DNA from: an uncultured Coriobacteriaceae bacterium
Lineage (GTDB): Bacteria > Actinomycetota > Coriobacteriia > Coriobacteriales > Atopobiaceae
Direction: 5' to 3'
DNA length: 64,000 nucleotides
Assembly (NCBI GenBank): GCA_902788705.1
Contig: CADALE010000005.1
Coordinates: 91,609 to 155,608 of the forward strand
How positions within the stretch are numbered: position 1 is the first letter of the stretch; every line of letters starts with the position of its first letter. Below are positions 50,541 to 59,810 of the stretch, in pieces. Under the pieces are notes generated by a model. It was given only the letters and a program-made list of their open reading frames with translations, ran no database searches and was not told the DNA's origin. The position numbers and the translations under genes were made by a program.

Positions 50541-51809
50541 GTGGACACCAAGACCATAAGGGTCGCCGAGCTCTTCGCGGGCGTCGGCGGCTTCCGTCTC
50601 GCGCTAGACGGATACCATGACCCGCGGCGCCCCGAGTGGGACATGCCAGCGGCGGGCAACTTCGAAACCGTATGGGCCAACCAGTGGGAGCCGCCAGGGA
50701 CGGACGCCAAGCAGTTCGCGTGGCGTTGCTACGAGGAGCGCTTCGGCAAGGGCTCCTGCGTCAACGAGGACATCGCCGTCGCCCTCGACAGGTACGAGGC
50801 GGGCGAGCTCGAGATTCCCGACGTGGACATGGTCGTGGGCGGCTTCCCGTGCCAGGACTACTCCGTCGCGCGCCCGCTCAGCCAGTCGGGCGGCATCGAG
50901 GGCGAGAAGGGCGTCCTCTGGTGGTCGATCTACCGGTTCCTGCAGCTTAAGCATCCAAAGTACTGCCTCTTCGAGAACGTCGACAGGCTGCTCAAGAGCC
51001 CGGCCCGCCAACGCGGGCGCGACTTCGCAATCATCCTGTCGTGCCTCGCAAGCCTCGGATACTCGGCCGAGTGGCGCGTGGTCAACAGCGCCGAGTACGG
51101 CTTCCCGCAGAGGAGGAAGCGCGTCTTCATCTACGCGGAGCGCGACGCGGAGGGATGGGACCTGGAGGCCAGGATCGCCGACGGCGTGATGGCGAGGGCG
51201 CTGCCCATCCACGAGCCCGCCGCGTACGGCCACGTCACGATTCCGGACGACGCCTACGTGGCGACGCAGGAGTTCAACCTGGGCGGCAAGGCAAGCCCCT
51301 TCGAGGCCGCCGGCGCCATGCAGGGCTTCGAATGCTCGACCGCCAAGGTGGTCGAGGACTACCGCGGCCCGAGGAGGATGCTGGGCGACGTGCTGGTACC
51401 CGAGGAGGAGGTTCCCGAGCCCTACTTCGTGCCCGAGGAGCAGCTGCCGCGCTGGGAGTACCTGAAGGGCGCCAAGCGCGAGCCGCGCGTGGACAGGCGC
51501 ACTGGCCACGAGTACTTCTACAGCGAGGGGGCCATGGCCTTCCCCGACCTGCCCGAGAACCCGAGCAGGACGATTCTCACGGGCGAGGGAGGTTCCGGAG
51601 CCTCGCGCTTCAAGCACATCGTGCGCTGCGAGAGCGGCCGCTACAGAAGGCTGGTGCCCGACGAGCTCGACCAGCTGCAGACGTTCCCGAGGGGCTGGAC
51701 AAATACGGGGATGACTGACGGGAGACGGGCATTCTGCATGGGGAATGCGCTGGTGGTAGGGATACCGCATCTCATCGGTCGAGAGATTGCAGTATCAATG
51801 AACCTGTAG
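50541..51809 (+). CDS. DNA (cytosine-5) methyltransferase, M.Sau3AI-like
   Basis: 422 residues from a GTG at 50541 behind GAGGAGAAAC. Motif I VAELFAGVGGFRLAL, motif IV GGFPCQDYSVA with the catalytic Cys (~104), motif VI ENVDRLL, motif VIII QRRKRVFIY and motif X GNALVVGIP are present. The target-recognition region lies between VIII and IX (~200-340). Paired with the Sau3AI-like endonuclease it should protect GATC as GATm5C. Three genes downstream (51850-57229) follow in the same direction without an obvious promoter and with AT-richer DNA. Confidence 0.95.
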   Translation: MDTKTIRVAELFAGVGGFRLALDGYHDPRRPEWDMPAAGNFETVWANQWEPPGTDAKQFAWRCYEERFGKGSCVNEDIAVALDRYEAGELEIPDVDMVVGGFPCQDYSVARPLSQSGGIEGEKGVLWWSIYRFLQLKHPKYCLFENVDRLLKSPARQRGRDFAIILSCLASLGYSAEWRVVNSAEYGFPQRRKRVFIYAERDAEGWDLEARIADGVMARALPIHEPAAYGHVTIPDDAYVATQEFNLGGKASPFEAAGAMQGFECSTAKVVEDYRGPRRMLGDVLVPEEEVPEPYFVPEEQLPRWEYLKGAKREPRVDRRTGHEYFYSEGAMAFPDLPENPSRTILTGEGGSGASRFKHIVRCESGRYRRLVPDELDQLQTFPRGWTNTGMTDGRRAFCMGNALVVGIPHLIGREIAVSMNL

Positions 51810-51849
51810 CAGCATATTTCTCAGTCACACAAGAGATTGGGAGCACCAT

Positions 51850-53340
51850 ATGGGCAAAAGAACCGTAAAGAACTATCCCTCCCCTCGACTTCTCAAGACT
51901 ATTGGCGCCACAAATCAAAAGCCTGAGGATGCTATTGGTGAACTTGTTGCTAACTGCTTCGACGCACGAATACCGGGCACGTTGCTCGATATCGTGGTCG
52001 ATTTGAGAGACAACCGAATCGCCATCATTGACAATGGCAAAGGAATGGATAGCAATACCCTCGAACATGCGGTTTGCATCGGTGAAGACATGTCACGTTA
52101 TATCGACAGAGGGGAAGATGCCAAAGGTTACTTCGGAATGGGATTTAAAACTTCCTGTTCGACATTAGGTAATTATTATGAGATCTTCACCAGGCCTTTC
52201 AACCAGGGTGTCGAGTACCACGTTGCGTTTGATATTTCTGAGTACAGTACGCGACCAACAGGAGCTGATGCTTGGGACGTCGAAATTGAAGACGGTCCGC
52301 ACAACCTTTCTGGCCCGCTAAAGGATGCGCCCTATGGAACAGCGTTTGTAATTAGTAACCTAAAGATTAGAAATCAGCCGCTCAGTGCAATTCTCGAGTA
52401 TCTAGGAGAGGCATTCAAAGGTCATCTCCAAAATGGTGACCAAATCAGAATCATTGATGATTTAGCCGGTACGCAAAAGGCGACGCCGAAGAAGTATGAT
52501 TTTAAGCCGGGCACCAAAATTGATATAGATGTCTCTTTTGGTAAAGACAATCAGTATCGCATCACTGGTTGGGCGGCAATCGACAAGCAGACGCACAACA
52601 ACGGGCTATACGGCTTCAACATTTACCGTCATGGCCAACTGGTCGAGAGCTTCAACAAAGACTGGTTCAAGCCGCACCTAATGACCAGCCGCATCATTGG
52701 CGAAGTGTCGATGGACTTCCTTGACGCGACCTTCTACAAGCAGGGCTTACAACAATCAGAACTCTGGACCCTTGCCAAAGCACGAATGACCGAGTATTTG
52801 AAAAGCTTTGAGAGGGCGTGTAGGGAGCTCAGCAGAAACCACAACATCGATAACCCCGTAGAATCCAAGCGAATCATCTCTAGAATGCGCGAAGATTATG
52901 AAGAGGATCCCTTTGACTTCGATGACAGCACCAGTAATACGGATTCAGAAACGGATGTAACCCCAGACAGAAAAGAAGAGCCCGCTAGCGTCAATACAAA
53001 AATCAAGAATGTCGTTCAAGAACGTAGTCTCACCCTTAAAGATGAGGGTGAAATCGAGATTACCTATCTAGAACGCGAAATGAGCGGAAATACCCGCGCG
53101 CCTTTTGACTACATATACGCTGAAGCTGACGATGAAGGCGAAGCCGGAGAGTTACAGGTCATCGTATACAAAGATCATCCTTTGTGGCTCAAAAAGGTTA
53201 GCGATGATGCTGTTAGGGTGTTGGCAACATCCGACGGAATATACCGCATGCTGGTAGAGCAACTTGGTTTCAATCCTTCTGATGCGCTAAAACTCAGAAA
53301 CGAGTGGGTTTGGATAAGGTCGAACGGAGGTGAGTCATAG
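51850..53340 (+). CDS. MORC/MutL-like GHKL ATPase of a restriction island
   Basis: 496 residues from an ATG behind GGGAG. N-box AIGELVANCFDA (E31, N35), G1 box IIDNGKGM and G2 box GYFGMGFKTS define a GHKL ATPase; the following KNNxYG-like transducer region and SFNKDWF match MORC-type proteins. Iyer, Abhiman and Aravind (2008) described MutL/MORC-like ATPases in prokaryotic restriction-modification loci. The C-terminal ~170 residues have an acidic linker (DDSTSNTDSETD) and a YLEREM-containing domain. It overlaps the next gene (TAGTG) and is clearly AT-richer than the methyltransferase gene. Confidence 0.88.
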   Translation: MGKRTVKNYPSPRLLKTIGATNQKPEDAIGELVANCFDARIPGTLLDIVVDLRDNRIAIIDNGKGMDSNTLEHAVCIGEDMSRYIDRGEDAKGYFGMGFKTSCSTLGNYYEIFTRPFNQGVEYHVAFDISEYSTRPTGADAWDVEIEDGPHNLSGPLKDAPYGTAFVISNLKIRNQPLSAILEYLGEAFKGHLQNGDQIRIIDDLAGTQKATPKKYDFKPGTKIDIDVSFGKDNQYRITGWAAIDKQTHNNGLYGFNIYRHGQLVESFNKDWFKPHLMTSRIIGEVSMDFLDATFYKQGLQQSELWTLAKARMTEYLKSFERACRELSRNHNIDNPVESKRIISRMREDYEEDPFDFDDSTSNTDSETDVTPDRKEEPASVNTKIKNVVQERSLTLKDEGEIEITYLEREMSGNTRAPFDYIYAEADDEGEAGELQVIVYKDHPLWLKKVSDDAVRVLATSDGIYRMLVEQLGFNPSDALKLRNEWVWIRSNGGES

Positions 53341-53996
53341 TGGGAAAGTATGAATCACTTGTAAGAATTAAAGAACTGTGGAAAAGCGCAGACTTGCCAC
53401 TAGGCCAGAAAGCCTCTCTGATATCAGAGGAGTTCTATGCATCTGGTCTTGACTTCGCCGCCACTGCCGCTTTTATCAACGCAACCCCATCAGAACTCGA
53501 CGCACTACTTGTTATGGGGGGTTTCGAAGACGAAACATTGGAAAGACTATCTAGGATCAATCCCCCAAAGACTTCATGGACCATGCTCTCGAACGCTACC
53601 GATGAGGAGATTGAGCACGCGCTTGATGTGCTCGAGAATGGAGTATTGGTCGATAACGATAGCATGCGAACAAGCATTACCGAGTATGTCTACCACGCAA
53701 TGATTGAAATCGCTGGACCGACTATCGAACAAAAGATTGGAAACCTTTCGGGCAGAACCATCAAATTCATCAGAGAAAAAGCCTCGCACTTTGACGGTGC
53801 AATCTCTGCAAGCGAGGTCAGATTCCTCAAAAGCTGCGCCAGCATGAGAGGGCGTGGCAAACCCCTCTCACCAAAACAAGTTAAGTGGCTTACCGATATC
53901 TGCAATCGTTTAGCTGATAGGGAAATCATAAGCAGAACTAGCATCGACGGCGACCAAGAGCTGTGTGATGAGGTATTGGATGCACTTGGCCGATGA
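53340..53996 (+). CDS. Unknown 218-residue protein coupled to MORC-like ATPase and PLD-helicase
   Basis: Begins at a GTG overlapping the ATPase stop (TAGTG), behind GGAGGTGAG; ends overlapping the helicase start (ATGA). All-helical by appearance. FINATPSELDALLVMGGFEDETLERLSRINPPKTSWTML and LSPKQVKWLTDICNRLADREI look like two small helical domains. No family recognised. Tight coupling on both sides says it is a subunit or adaptor of the same machine, not a passenger. Confidence 0.82.
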   Translation: MGKYESLVRIKELWKSADLPLGQKASLISEEFYASGLDFAATAAFINATPSELDALLVMGGFEDETLERLSRINPPKTSWTMLSNATDEEIEHALDVLENGVLVDNDSMRTSITEYVYHAMIEIAGPTIEQKIGNLSGRTIKFIREKASHFDGAISASEVRFLKSCASMRGRGKPLSPKQVKWLTDICNRLADREIISRTSIDGDQELCDEVLDALGR

Positions 53997-56900
53997 CTAA
54001 ACTACGTGACCTAGACCTTACTTTTGGCTACATGGGTAAGGGCAGAGAGATTCTCGAATCTTTCACCTTGCCATGCCTTCGTGCGGCGCTTTCATACGAT
54101 CGCATTACCAGCTACTACAACTTTGCTTCTTTGCTGGCTCTTGCCGATGGATTGCAATCGCTTTATGAGAATCATGGATGCATGAGGCTCATCTTAGGTG
54201 TACACAGCATACCTAGTGAGATTATTGATGCCACGTTAAGGAGACAGTGCTTAGCACAGGAGATTACGCGCATCAGAGAGGACATCGAAAGAGGGATTAG
54301 CACTTTAACTGATTCTTTGCAAAGAAAGAGCGTCGCAACGCTCGGCTGGATGATTGAAGACGGACTATTGGAAGTAAAGGTTGCTGCGCTGGAAGGCGAC
54401 GGAATCTTTCATCCAAAGACGTTGATATTTAGGGACGACATCGGAGACAGGGTTGTTGCTGTTGGGAGTTCAAATGAAACCAGTAGTGGCAATGGCTCGA
54501 ACTTCGAACAACTAATGGTCGTGAACTCGTGGACTAGTGAAGGGGCTGTATCTACACAGGAAGCCTTCTTCACTGACCTGTGGAACAACAGGAGAACGGA
54601 TGCTTGTGTCGGCGACATAACACTAGAACTAATCGAAAGCATTCGCTCTTCAATGGGTGATGAATACTACAAGCCCAATATAGTCTTGAAGCATTCAGCA
54701 AAAGATATCATCAAGATAGCTTCTGAGATGCCTGCAAATTTCTTTGTGTCTGGATGCATCCCAGCACTCTACCAGCATCAAGAAAGGGCGGTTATCGATG
54801 CACTGTCACGTTGGCCCGTACGCGTCCTGTTTGCTGATGAAGTTGGCCTGGGAAAGACGTTCGAAGTTGCTGCCACAATCGCTTTCCTGACAAAGTATTG
54901 TGACGTGAAAAGAGTCCTAATCCTTACTCCAAAGGCTGTACTGCAACAATGGCAAGACGAATTAGCCGAGCATTTCGGTATGGAGGCATGGCTATACGAC
55001 TCCTCGACAAAGTCATATGTTGGTGCAGCAGGAAAGCGAATTCCCATGGGCAGGACCAATCCCCTGGGACATAATTCTCCAAACATAATGCTGATGTCTG
55101 CCCAATACGCACGTGGAAGCGGTCGACAGAAAAGCGTGCTTGAGAGACAAGGCGCGGTGCTTCCAGACCTCCTCGTGCTTGACGAAGCACATTCTGCCCG
55201 CGTAAGCGCCGACCTATCAGGGTCGAAAAAGACAACGAGAATATATGAGATGCTCAAGGAGTTTGCACCGAAGATTCCCCACGTAATACTAGCCACTGCA
55301 ACACCCATGCAGAAGGAGCCTTCTGAGTACCATTCGATGCTAAAGCTTCTTGGCCTACCTAACGCGTGGAAACGATCCAGAGCATACCAAGCGTCGCTAA
55401 GACTGACAATTGATGACAATATACCGTCCACTGCAGATGCATACACCGCTGGCAAGTTACTCCAATCGACAATAATGAGCATGAATCCATCGCTAGCAGA
55501 CCTTAGCCCAGTAGAAGCGTCTTCTCTGAGAGGTCTCATCGATTTAGGGAATGCTGATCATTTTGACGTAGCAAACTACGTAATAGAGCACTGGAGTGAA
55601 CTTAAGACCGCATTTATCAAGCTGCATCCAGCGCACCTTCTAACGGTGCGGAATACCAGACGATCACTGACGAAAATGGGGTATAGATTCCCTAAGAGAA
55701 ACCTTCATGCAGAGTCAATTTACGACTCTGCAGAAGTACAGCTTTTCTATATGCGTGTCGATGACTATATCAGTAATCTATACTTTTCAGTCGAGAAGGC
55801 ACTTCATCCAGATAAGAGGATGAACGTAGGCTTCGTTCGCATCGGCTATCAGCAGCGACTCGCCTCTTCCCTACAATCCTGCAAGATTAGCCTTTCCAGA
55901 AGGCTCGACAAGCTAGTCAAAATCAAATCTGCCATCGCGGCAGATGCAACAACCCTACTCAAGAATCTGGGAGATGGCACCTTCACTGACCTTGACGACT
56001 TCTTCTACGATGACGCCATGCTTGTCGGCAACGAGGAATTTGAGCACCTAGATAGCATCGCGAACGATGTGGACTTTGATGCACTCAATAGGGCTTTAGG
56101 TCTTGAAACCTCTGCGATTGCTACACTCATAGAACAAGTCACACGCCTGCTGGAAGAATGCGGAGACTTGAAAATCTCTCGTGCTGTTCAACTTGCTTTT
56201 AAGCATCTTGATGACGGAGACCGCGTACTTGTTTTCTCGCGATACACCGATACGGTAAACGCACTAATCGAGACCTTCCGCAGCGCCGATAAGAAGAGAC
56301 GAACGTACGGGATTTACACTGGGCAAAAGTCTGTATCCGTAACTAATGGCATCGAGACTCAGGCCACGAAGTCTGCAATCAGATACGGGCTGGAGAGCGG
56401 AGCCATTCCGATCATATTCTGCTCAGACGCCGCTTCGGAAGGGCTGAACCTTCAGGCTGCCAGAGTGCTAATCAATGTTGATGTACCGTGGACTCCATCA
56501 AGACTCGAACAAAGAATTGGACGTGTTGCTCGTCTTGGCCAAAAAGCCAAAGAAGTCGAGATCTATAACATTTGGTACCCAAATAGTGTTGAAGCAAAGA
56601 TGTATGGGCGCATCGATAAGCGACTCAAGGACATGAACTTAGCCATCGGAGAGTTTCCGCAAGTAGTCTCAGACAGAATCAGAGACTCAATCTTGAATGG
56701 CGAAGAACGAGACGATCTTTATGAGTTGCAGGAGATAAGGAATTCGGTACAAACCAAGGCTCTATCACGGCTGTGGTCAGAAGGAAACCCAAAGGTAACT
56801 ACAAGTCGCCACATTCGTAATGGGCTGATTTCCCTCTGCAATCGTGATTTGCACGTTATCAAGCGCAGCGCCGACGCCACTACTTACAGAACAAGCAGCA

Positions 56901-57229
56901 ACATGGAATTGACCTTAAGCGCCGATGAAGGACGGCCTGAGAGCGTGTCATACCTTTCCCTTCTAGGGGCAGGACTTGAGTACGAGCTGAGCAATTGCTA
57001 TGTCCGACATGATTCCTGCGGCAATCCTGCTGCATTCGAAATCGAGGATAGTCCGATAGTGCTGAACCATGAGGCAATTGTAGACGTGTTGCTCGGTGAT
57101 GCTGGCACAGGTGCAGCTCAGTCGAGCTCATATCCTAAGATGTTGCCCGATAATCTGGCAATGCAACTAGACTTTGCTATTACATGTCAGATTCCGCCAC
57201 GTCCTTCATTTTGGCCTCCCGTGATTTAA
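53993..57229 (+). CDS. PLD-SNF2 (SF2) helicase of a restriction/defence island
   Basis: 1,078 residues. N-terminal ~200 residues are a PLD-like nuclease domain with HPKTLIFRDDIGDRVVAVGSSNETSSG (the H-x-K and S-x-N parts; one copy, so probably a dimeric active site). A SNF2-type SF2 helicase follows: Walker A ADEVGLGKTFE (~282), VLDEAHS (~397), ATATP, and in RecA2 CSDAASEGLNLQAA and QRIGRVARLGQ (~840). A C-terminal domain of ~180 residues is unassigned. PLD-SNF2 fusions occur with MORC-like ATPases in restriction islands. It overlaps the upstream gene by ATGA. No clear terminator follows; AT-rich. Confidence 0.9.
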   Translation: MTKLRDLDLTFGYMGKGREILESFTLPCLRAALSYDRITSYYNFASLLALADGLQSLYENHGCMRLILGVHSIPSEIIDATLRRQCLAQEITRIREDIERGISTLTDSLQRKSVATLGWMIEDGLLEVKVAALEGDGIFHPKTLIFRDDIGDRVVAVGSSNETSSGNGSNFEQLMVVNSWTSEGAVSTQEAFFTDLWNNRRTDACVGDITLELIESIRSSMGDEYYKPNIVLKHSAKDIIKIASEMPANFFVSGCIPALYQHQERAVIDALSRWPVRVLFADEVGLGKTFEVAATIAFLTKYCDVKRVLILTPKAVLQQWQDELAEHFGMEAWLYDSSTKSYVGAAGKRIPMGRTNPLGHNSPNIMLMSAQYARGSGRQKSVLERQGAVLPDLLVLDEAHSARVSADLSGSKKTTRIYEMLKEFAPKIPHVILATATPMQKEPSEYHSMLKLLGLPNAWKRSRAYQASLRLTIDDNIPSTADAYTAGKLLQSTIMSMNPSLADLSPVEASSLRGLIDLGNADHFDVANYVIEHWSELKTAFIKLHPAHLLTVRNTRRSLTKMGYRFPKRNLHAESIYDSAEVQLFYMRVDDYISNLYFSVEKALHPDKRMNVGFVRIGYQQRLASSLQSCKISLSRRLDKLVKIKSAIAADATTLLKNLGDGTFTDLDDFFYDDAMLVGNEEFEHLDSIANDVDFDALNRALGLETSAIATLIEQVTRLLEECGDLKISRAVQLAFKHLDDGDRVLVFSRYTDTVNALIETFRSADKKRRTYGIYTGQKSVSVTNGIETQATKSAIRYGLESGAIPIIFCSDAASEGLNLQAARVLINVDVPWTPSRLEQRIGRVARLGQKAKEVEIYNIWYPNSVEAKMYGRIDKRLKDMNLAIGEFPQVVSDRIRDSILNGEERDDLYELQEIRNSVQTKALSRLWSEGNPKVTTSRHIRNGLISLCNRDLHVIKRSADATTYRTSSNMELTLSADEGRPESVSYLSLLGAGLEYELSNCYVRHDSCGNPAAFEIEDSPIVLNHEAIVDVLLGDAGTGAAQSSSYPKMLPDNLAMQLDFAITCQIPPRPSFWPPVI

Positions 57230-57334
57230 CAAGGCACATTAATGTAGATGTGACTATGTGCTGCGCCTAGAAGCACGTCGGAACCAACCGGAGTGGCATC
57301 AGAAGCGATTAGCATTATGTAGACAGCTTATAGT

Positions 57335-57907
57335 CTACTCCGCAGAGATGAAGACGACGTTGTTGGCTCTCGGACACCCCACGGGAAGCCTTGCGTCGGA
57401 GGGGTTCCAGATATCGTAAGGACTCACCTGTACCGTAACTTGCTTGCCGTCATACGGCTCCCACTGCGTGATGTCGCCCTGCTCAAATCGGCCATTATTG
57501 GCAACAAGCAGCATGTCAGTCTCTCGATACATCATCTCATCGGGATCACCCGGAGCATGTGAGTAGAGCACCTGGGGCTCATCAAAGAGCAGTATCGCGT
57601 ACAGGTCATCTGGCTCGTCCCCAGTCACGCTTGGGTCCATCTCACTCCCCTGCATCTCCAGGACCTCCTCTGCGGTGAGGACCGCGAGCGTCCCGGACAG
57701 GGTGTAATCCTCTTCGTCGCTCGTCTCCGGCGCCGCCTGGTCGCCCTCCTCAGGCTGCACGGGCTCCACGTCAACGACCACGGTCTCCTCTTCCGGTTCG
57801 TCGGGCACCACATAGATCGTGCAGCCACAGCAAACCATGGCAAGCAAGAAGCAAAGAGCCGCAGCCCAAAGCCTATGCGCAGTGACGTGGGATGTATCGC
57901 GCAGCAT
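57335..57907 (-). CDS. Envelope (lipo)protein, paralogue 1
   Basis: 190 residues from the ATG at 57907 (the second of two; the better distance to AGGGGAGA). N-terminal signal-like segment HRLWAAALCFLLAMVCCGC; the lipobox-like CCGC is not canonical. Acidic spacer, then DYTLSGTLAVLTAEEVLEM and a C-terminal domain with LYSHAPGDPDEMMYRETDMLLVAN and QWEPYDGKQVTVQVSPYDIWNPSD. It is clearly a paralogue of the gene at 59072-59731. It follows the 49-residue membrane protein gene and DUF4230 gene on the same strand. Confidence 0.8.
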   Translation of the reverse strand: MLRDTSHVTAHRLWAAALCFLLAMVCCGCTIYVVPDEPEEETVVVDVEPVQPEEGDQAAPETSDEEDYTLSGTLAVLTAEEVLEMQGSEMDPSVTGDEPDDLYAILLFDEPQVLYSHAPGDPDEMMYRETDMLLVANNGRFEQGDITQWEPYDGKQVTVQVSPYDIWNPSDARLPVGCPRANNVVFISAE

Positions 57908-57945
57908 CATTCTCCCCTGCTTCCCTAATGCCCCGAGCAGCTCAT

Positions 57946-58095
57946 CTACAACAGAAAGAGCAGCAAGAAAAGGCCAGATGAGATGGCCAGGATGTACCCC
58001 AGCACCTTGATTGGAACTGGACCTATCTTGGCATCCGAGCCCGTGAGCAGGATACCGATAACAAGCGGAATCAGGAAGACAACAAGCGCGATCAT
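57946..58095 (-). CDS. 49-residue membrane protein
   Basis: ATG at 58095 overlaps the DUF4230 stop (ATGA); GGAGGAG lies 10 bases upstream. Two hydrophobic helices, IALVVFLIPLVIGILLTG and VLGYILAISSGLFLLLFLL, with a short basic linker DAKIGPVPIK. No known family. Translational coupling makes a real gene likely. It lies between the DUF4230 gene and envelope protein gene, so probably one three-gene operon. Confidence 0.75.
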   Translation of the reverse strand: MIALVVFLIPLVIGILLTGSDAKIGPVPIKVLGYILAISSGLFLLLFLL

Positions 58096-58913
58096 GACTG
58101 CTCCTCCCAGACAAACTCAATGGTGTAGTACTCCCCTACGTTCGCGCCGTCAAGGAAGTTCCTCAGCACTGCCACCGCATTGTCTTGCGCGCCGCTCATG
58201 AACTCCTCGTCCTGCAAGGCCCTGTCCTTGGCCTCATCCTTGAGCTTCGCGAGCAGCTGGGTAGCGTCGCCGATATTTTGCGGGTTGAAGGGCGACTGCA
58301 TCACCGTATCAACCTCGAAGGTGTCCTCGTCTATCTCGTTCTGCACTACCTTGAGCGCCGGAAGTGTCACGACGATGGCCCCCTTGCCCTCGCCCTCAGG
58401 CTCGGTTACTTCGAAGGACACCTTCGAGATGTCTATTCCAACGCCAACGACGCCGCTGTACCTGATTACTTCCAGGTCCTGCGTCAGGGGAAGCTCGAAG
58501 TCCAGAAGCTCCTTCGCGCTCTTGATGATGTCAGCCTCCGTGTAGCGATAGCGCTGCGTCACCAAGTCGCTTGCGGGCTCGATGACGTTTTCCAGCTCCT
58601 TCACCGTGATGGTCTTGCGCTCCTCCGTAAGGGCGGGCAGCTCCGGTGCGCGCATCTCGGGTATCGCGATCCTGCCGAAGTAGAACAGCCCGTAGCATGC
58701 ACCGAAGCCAACGGCTAGCAGGAAGGCAGCCTTGATCAGAAGCCACAGGGTTCCAAAGAAGCCCCTCCTTTGCTTGATTACGTAGCTACCCCTAGGAAGG
58801 CCCGAAGCGGGATGGGCACGGACGATTGGATCGCTGCGAAGCCTCTGGGTTCCTTCTGGCTGTCCGGCAGAATTACTGTCGGCCTTGGATTCCCTCACCC
58901 AACCAAACGGCAT
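58092..58913 (-). CDS. DUF4230 family membrane protein
   Basis: 273 residues from the ATG at 58913 behind AAAGGTGGG. One membrane helix (~52-75, LWLLIKAAFLLAVGFGACYGLFYFG), then the DUF4230 domain: KTITVKELENVIEPASDLVTQRYRYTEAD, VIRYSGVVGVGIDISKVSFEV, VTLPALKVVQNEIDEDTFEV. The N-terminal ~45 residues are polar. Function of DUF4230 is unknown; it is extracytoplasmic by topology. Confidence 0.88.
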   Translation of the reverse strand: MPFGWVRESKADSNSAGQPEGTQRLRSDPIVRAHPASGLPRGSYVIKQRRGFFGTLWLLIKAAFLLAVGFGACYGLFYFGRIAIPEMRAPELPALTEERKTITVKELENVIEPASDLVTQRYRYTEADIIKSAKELLDFELPLTQDLEVIRYSGVVGVGIDISKVSFEVTEPEGEGKGAIVVTLPALKVVQNEIDEDTFEVDTVMQSPFNPQNIGDATQLLAKLKDEAKDRALQDEEFMSGAQDNAVAVLRNFLDGANVGEYYTIEFVWEEQS

Positions 58914-59071
58914 GGTGTGCCCACCTTTCGCAAGGACCTGATAAGACATCTCAATAGCATAGCTTCAACATGCTGAAATGAGGTTGCAGAGCTGGGTTTA
59001 GCGGCCAGCGGATACGCATCCCTAACATGCGTGGATTACCGCCACACCAAAGGGGATAGCTCTTTTGTGTC

Positions 59072-59731
59072 CTACTCCGCAGAGATGAGGACGACGTTGT
59101 CCGCGCGCGGCTGACCCACGGGAAGGCGCACGTCGGAGGGGTTCCAGATGTCGTAGGGACTCACTTGCACCGTGACGTGCATGCCGTTGTACGGCTCCCA
59201 CTGCGCGATGTCGCCCGCCGAGTGCCGGGTGACGCTCGCAACAAGCAGCATGTCAGCGTCCTGATACGTCATCAGGTCGGGCTCGCCGGGGGCATGCGAG
59301 TAGAGCGTCTGCGTGCCGTCTAGCAGTATGAGCGCAAACCGGTCGTCCGGCTCGTACCCCAGCGAATTCGGATCCGTGTCGATCTCCTGCAGCTTCAGGA
59401 GCTCTTCCGCGGAAAGCACCGAGCAGGTCCCTGACAGAACGTAGTCCTCCTGGTCGCTTGCCTCCGAGGCGCCTTGTGCGCCATCTTCGGGCTGGGCGGG
59501 CTGGGCGTCCTGGAGTGTTGCGTCATCGGCTGCGCCTTCGTTGGTCGCACCCTCATCAGCCGCAGTCGCCTCACTATCCTGGGCAGACTCCTCGCTGACC
59601 ACCACGGTCGACGTGTCCTGACTGCTAGGCACCGCATCTCTCGAGCAGCCAGTGCAAGCCGCGATCAGTACGGCGCAAAGAGCCGCTGCCCAAAGCCTGC
59701 GTGTGGTGAGGTGGGACGTTTCGCGCAGCAT
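59072..59731 (-). CDS. Envelope (lipo)protein, paralogue 2
   Basis: 219 residues from the ATG at 59731 (AGCGGGGGAGA upstream). Same layout as the gene at 57335: MLRETSHLTTRRLWAAALC signal region with probable lipobox IAAC, an acidic Ala/Glu/Gln spacer (longer here), then VLSGTCSVLSAEELL, DPNSLGYEPDDRFALILLDGTQTLYSHAPGEPD and VQVSPYDIWNPSDVRLPVG. The two copies flank the DUF4230 unit, so one arose by local duplication. No known domain family. Confidence 0.8.
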   Translation of the reverse strand: MLRETSHLTTRRLWAAALCAVLIAACTGCSRDAVPSSQDTSTVVVSEESAQDSEATAADEGATNEGAADDATLQDAQPAQPEDGAQGASEASDQEDYVLSGTCSVLSAEELLKLQEIDTDPNSLGYEPDDRFALILLDGTQTLYSHAPGEPDLMTYQDADMLLVASVTRHSAGDIAQWEPYNGMHVTVQVSPYDIWNPSDVRLPVGQPRADNVVLISAE

Positions 59732-59810
59732 CATTCTCCCCCGCTTCCTTGAGATATCCGTGTGCGTCGGCACGACCTCATGCGACGTGCCACGAAACAA
59801 GCTTACCAAA

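Noticed and set aside
53437..53703. Short alternative frames within the AT-rich defence genes
   Set aside because: No ribosome sites; overlapped completely by genes with strong motifs or coupling.
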